NCBI GenBank assembly: GCA_017501805.1
Contig: JAFVWG010000037.1
Location: 1-16,922, forward strand
From: Oscillospiraceae bacterium
Lineage (GTDB): Bacteria > Bacillota > Clostridia > Oscillospirales > Oscillospiraceae
Length of the DNA: 16,922 nt
Direction: 5' to 3'
This document shows positions 15,901-16,922 of the stretch, in pieces (position 1 is the stretch's first letter; every line of letters starts with the position of its first letter). Below the pieces are notes generated by a model, which had not been told where the DNA came from, searched no databases, and saw only the letters and a list, made by a program, of their open reading frames with translations. The position numbers and the translations under genes were made by a program.

Positions 15901-16419
15901 TTAAAAACGATCATAGCGCACAAGTTCTTCCTGCGGTCGGAATGAATGATGCAGATCAAGCGGTTCCGATGTGTCCGCCGGGTAGCCCATCACCAGAAGG
16001 GCAAGCGGTTTGATATGATCCGGAATGTTGAATTCCTTCTTCATCATGGAAGGATCAAAGTGCATGACCCAACAGCATCCCGCGCCCAGATCGTGCGCGG
16101 CAAGCATCATATGCGTCGCAACGATCGCGGCATCCACCGGTGCGGAAAGCGCTCCGTCATAAACTCTTTTCCAGCTTTCCTCTTCATTGTAGCACACAAG
16201 CATCGCAGTCGGTGCATTGAAGTGACATTTTGTGCATTTTTTTAATTGTTCCAAGCTGCTTTCGGTATTCAGCACCAGAATTCTCTGCGGCTGATAATTG
16301 CAGCCTGTCGGCGCTTTATGGGCAGCCTCCAGAATTTTTGAAAGATCTTCCGCGGACAAATGCTCCGGCTTGAACTGTCTGACCGAATACCGTTCCGTAA
16401 TCAGTTTTTCAAATTCCAT
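15901..16419 (-). CDS. Small nitroreductase family flavoprotein
   Basis: A 172-residue FMN-dependent oxidoreductase of the nitroreductase superfamily. N-terminal ERYSVRQF is the phosphate-binding SxRxF signature, APTGCNYQPQ corresponds to the APSGxNxQPW segment that holds the flavin, and PLALLVMGYPA is the usual C-terminal strand. It is short, as in the single-domain members of the family, and has a CTKC pair near residues 62-65 whose role is unknown. The ATG at 16419 is preceded by GAGGGG (16426-16431) at 6 bases; a TTG further up at 16437 lies upstream of that ribosome binding site and is unlikely. It stands first among the enzyme genes of the run. The electron acceptor or substrate is unknown; members reduce nitro groups, quinones or enones, or act as flavin-dependent dehydrogenases. 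Confidence 0.88.
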   Translation of the reverse strand: MEFEKLITERYSVRQFKPEHLSAEDLSKILEAAHKAPTGCNYQPQRILVLNTESSLEQLKKCTKCHFNAPTAMLVCYNEEESWKRVYDGALSAPVDAAIVATHMMLAAHDLGAGCCWVMHFDPSMMKKEFNIPDHIKPLALLVMGYPADTSEPLDLHHSFRPQEELVRYDRF

Positions 16420-16456
16420 ATTCTTCCCCTCAATCAATCTGGTTTCTGTTCAAGCG

Positions 16457-16909
16457 TCACTTTTTCCACTTAAGGTCCATCATTTCATACGTGTCCCCCG
16501 ATACGACACCGTCATAAATTTCCTTGCCGTCTGCCGAAACAAAAAAGTCTCCGATGTACGATAAGTGATCGTTGTTTACGAGCCACAAGGCGCGTATGAC
16601 GTAGTATTGTTTTTCCCCTCTTTGAACAGCTCCCGATGTGCCGAACGAAAATGCGAATCCGGTATCTGCATCCTTTTCTCCCATAAAATCGTAGCACAAC
16701 GCTTCCGCTTCCCGCGCGGTGATGCCTTTCACAGCATCAACAGAGATCGGGGTTATAGCAGCATTTGCCCCCGTTTCACCGATCGCAGTTTCCCGTTCCT
16801 GCACAGGAGTGTTATCTCTGCGCTTCATGTTTTCGTATGTCGATGTTGCAATTCTTATAACGGCAAAAACAAGCAGCAAAATCAAAATTACACCGAAAAA
16901 CTTTTTCAT
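16457..16909 (-). CDS. Membrane-anchored extracytoplasmic protein of unknown function
   Basis: A 150-residue protein with an N-terminal hydrophobic stretch (about residues 4-22, FFGVILILLLVFAVIRIA) after two lysines, giving a signal anchor; there is no lipobox cysteine. A polar linker (about 25-60) leads to a compact domain starting ITAREAEALCYDFMG, with AFSFGTSGAV, YYVIRALWLVNN, and SYIGDFFVSADGKEIYDGVV near the end. The last segment resembles the kind of repeat seen in PepSY-like or other small extracytoplasmic domains, but I do not recognise the family with confidence. GGAGGC at 16917-16922 is a good ribosome binding site and the start is firm. It ends 37 bases before the nitroreductase start, so it may be co-transcribed; whether it belongs to the same pathway is unknown. 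Confidence 0.8.
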   Translation of the reverse strand: MKKFFGVILILLLVFAVIRIATSTYENMKRRDNTPVQERETAIGETGANAAITPISVDAVKGITAREAEALCYDFMGEKDADTGFAFSFGTSGAVQRGEKQYYVIRALWLVNNDHLSYIGDFFVSADGKEIYDGVVSGDTYEMMDLKWKK

Positions 16910-16922
16910 TGTTTCTGCCTCC

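Noticed and set aside
16420..16437. TTG start six codons upstream in the nitroreductase gene
   Set aside because: The codons in between contain the ribosome binding site GAGGGG of the ATG at 16419.
1..16922. tRNA, rRNA, CRISPR array, insertion sequence or phage genes
   Set aside because: I looked for repeat arrays, CCA-ended cloverleaf sequences, transposase or integrase motifs and saw none.

Overview
The window looks like chromosome from a spore-forming member of the Clostridia, perhaps in the Oscillospiraceae or a related Eubacteriales group. It carries two genes of the forespore spoVA operon, the Firmicute-type AddAB recombination nuclease/helicase, strong AGGAGG-type ribosome binding sites and moderately G+C-rich genes. 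The exact lineage cannot be fixed from the sequence alone.

Region 1 (1-1636, + strand) is the distal end of a spoVA operon. It holds spoVAD, the membrane gene spoVAE (spoVAEB) and an easily missed 30-residue Gln/Lys/Asn/Ser-rich reading frame with a perfect ribosome binding site. A long, almost perfect palindrome at 1604-1637 closes it and also serves as terminator for addA, which arrives from the other side.

Region 2 (1637-8402, - strand) is addB-addA, overlapping by 8 bases. The Glu-rich tail of AddB encodes the Shine-Dalgarno of addA. AddA has all helicase motifs and its nuclease motif. AddB keeps its nuclease motif and four iron-sulphur cysteines but appears to have lost its Walker A motif. 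About 75-100 bases upstream of addB lie two overlapping dyads that look like operators.

Region 3 (8510-16909, - strand) is a run of nine genes in one direction, visibly less G+C-rich than addAB. In transcription order they are: a membrane-anchored protein of unknown function, a small nitroreductase, an AbgA-like M20D amidohydrolase, an iron-containing dehydrogenase resembling hydroxycarboxylate dehydrogenase HcxA/YbdH, an AAC(3)-fold N-acetyltransferase, an ECF transporter S component, a complete LarA-family (nickel-pincer) 2-hydroxyacid racemase, an EamA/DMT transporter and an M20 peptidase. Two junctions are ATGA overlaps, pointing to translational coupling. Putting a 2-hydroxyacid racemase beside a probable 2-hydroxyacid/2-oxoacid dehydrogenase, two amide hydrolases, an N-acyltransferase and two transporters suggests an undescribed pathway. 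It might take up an amide-linked hydroxy, keto or amino acid, cleave it, and interconvert the products. That pathway is inference; the individual families are well supported by motifs.

No tRNA, rRNA, CRISPR array, insertion sequence or phage gene is visible, and no gap between genes exceeds about 120 bases.
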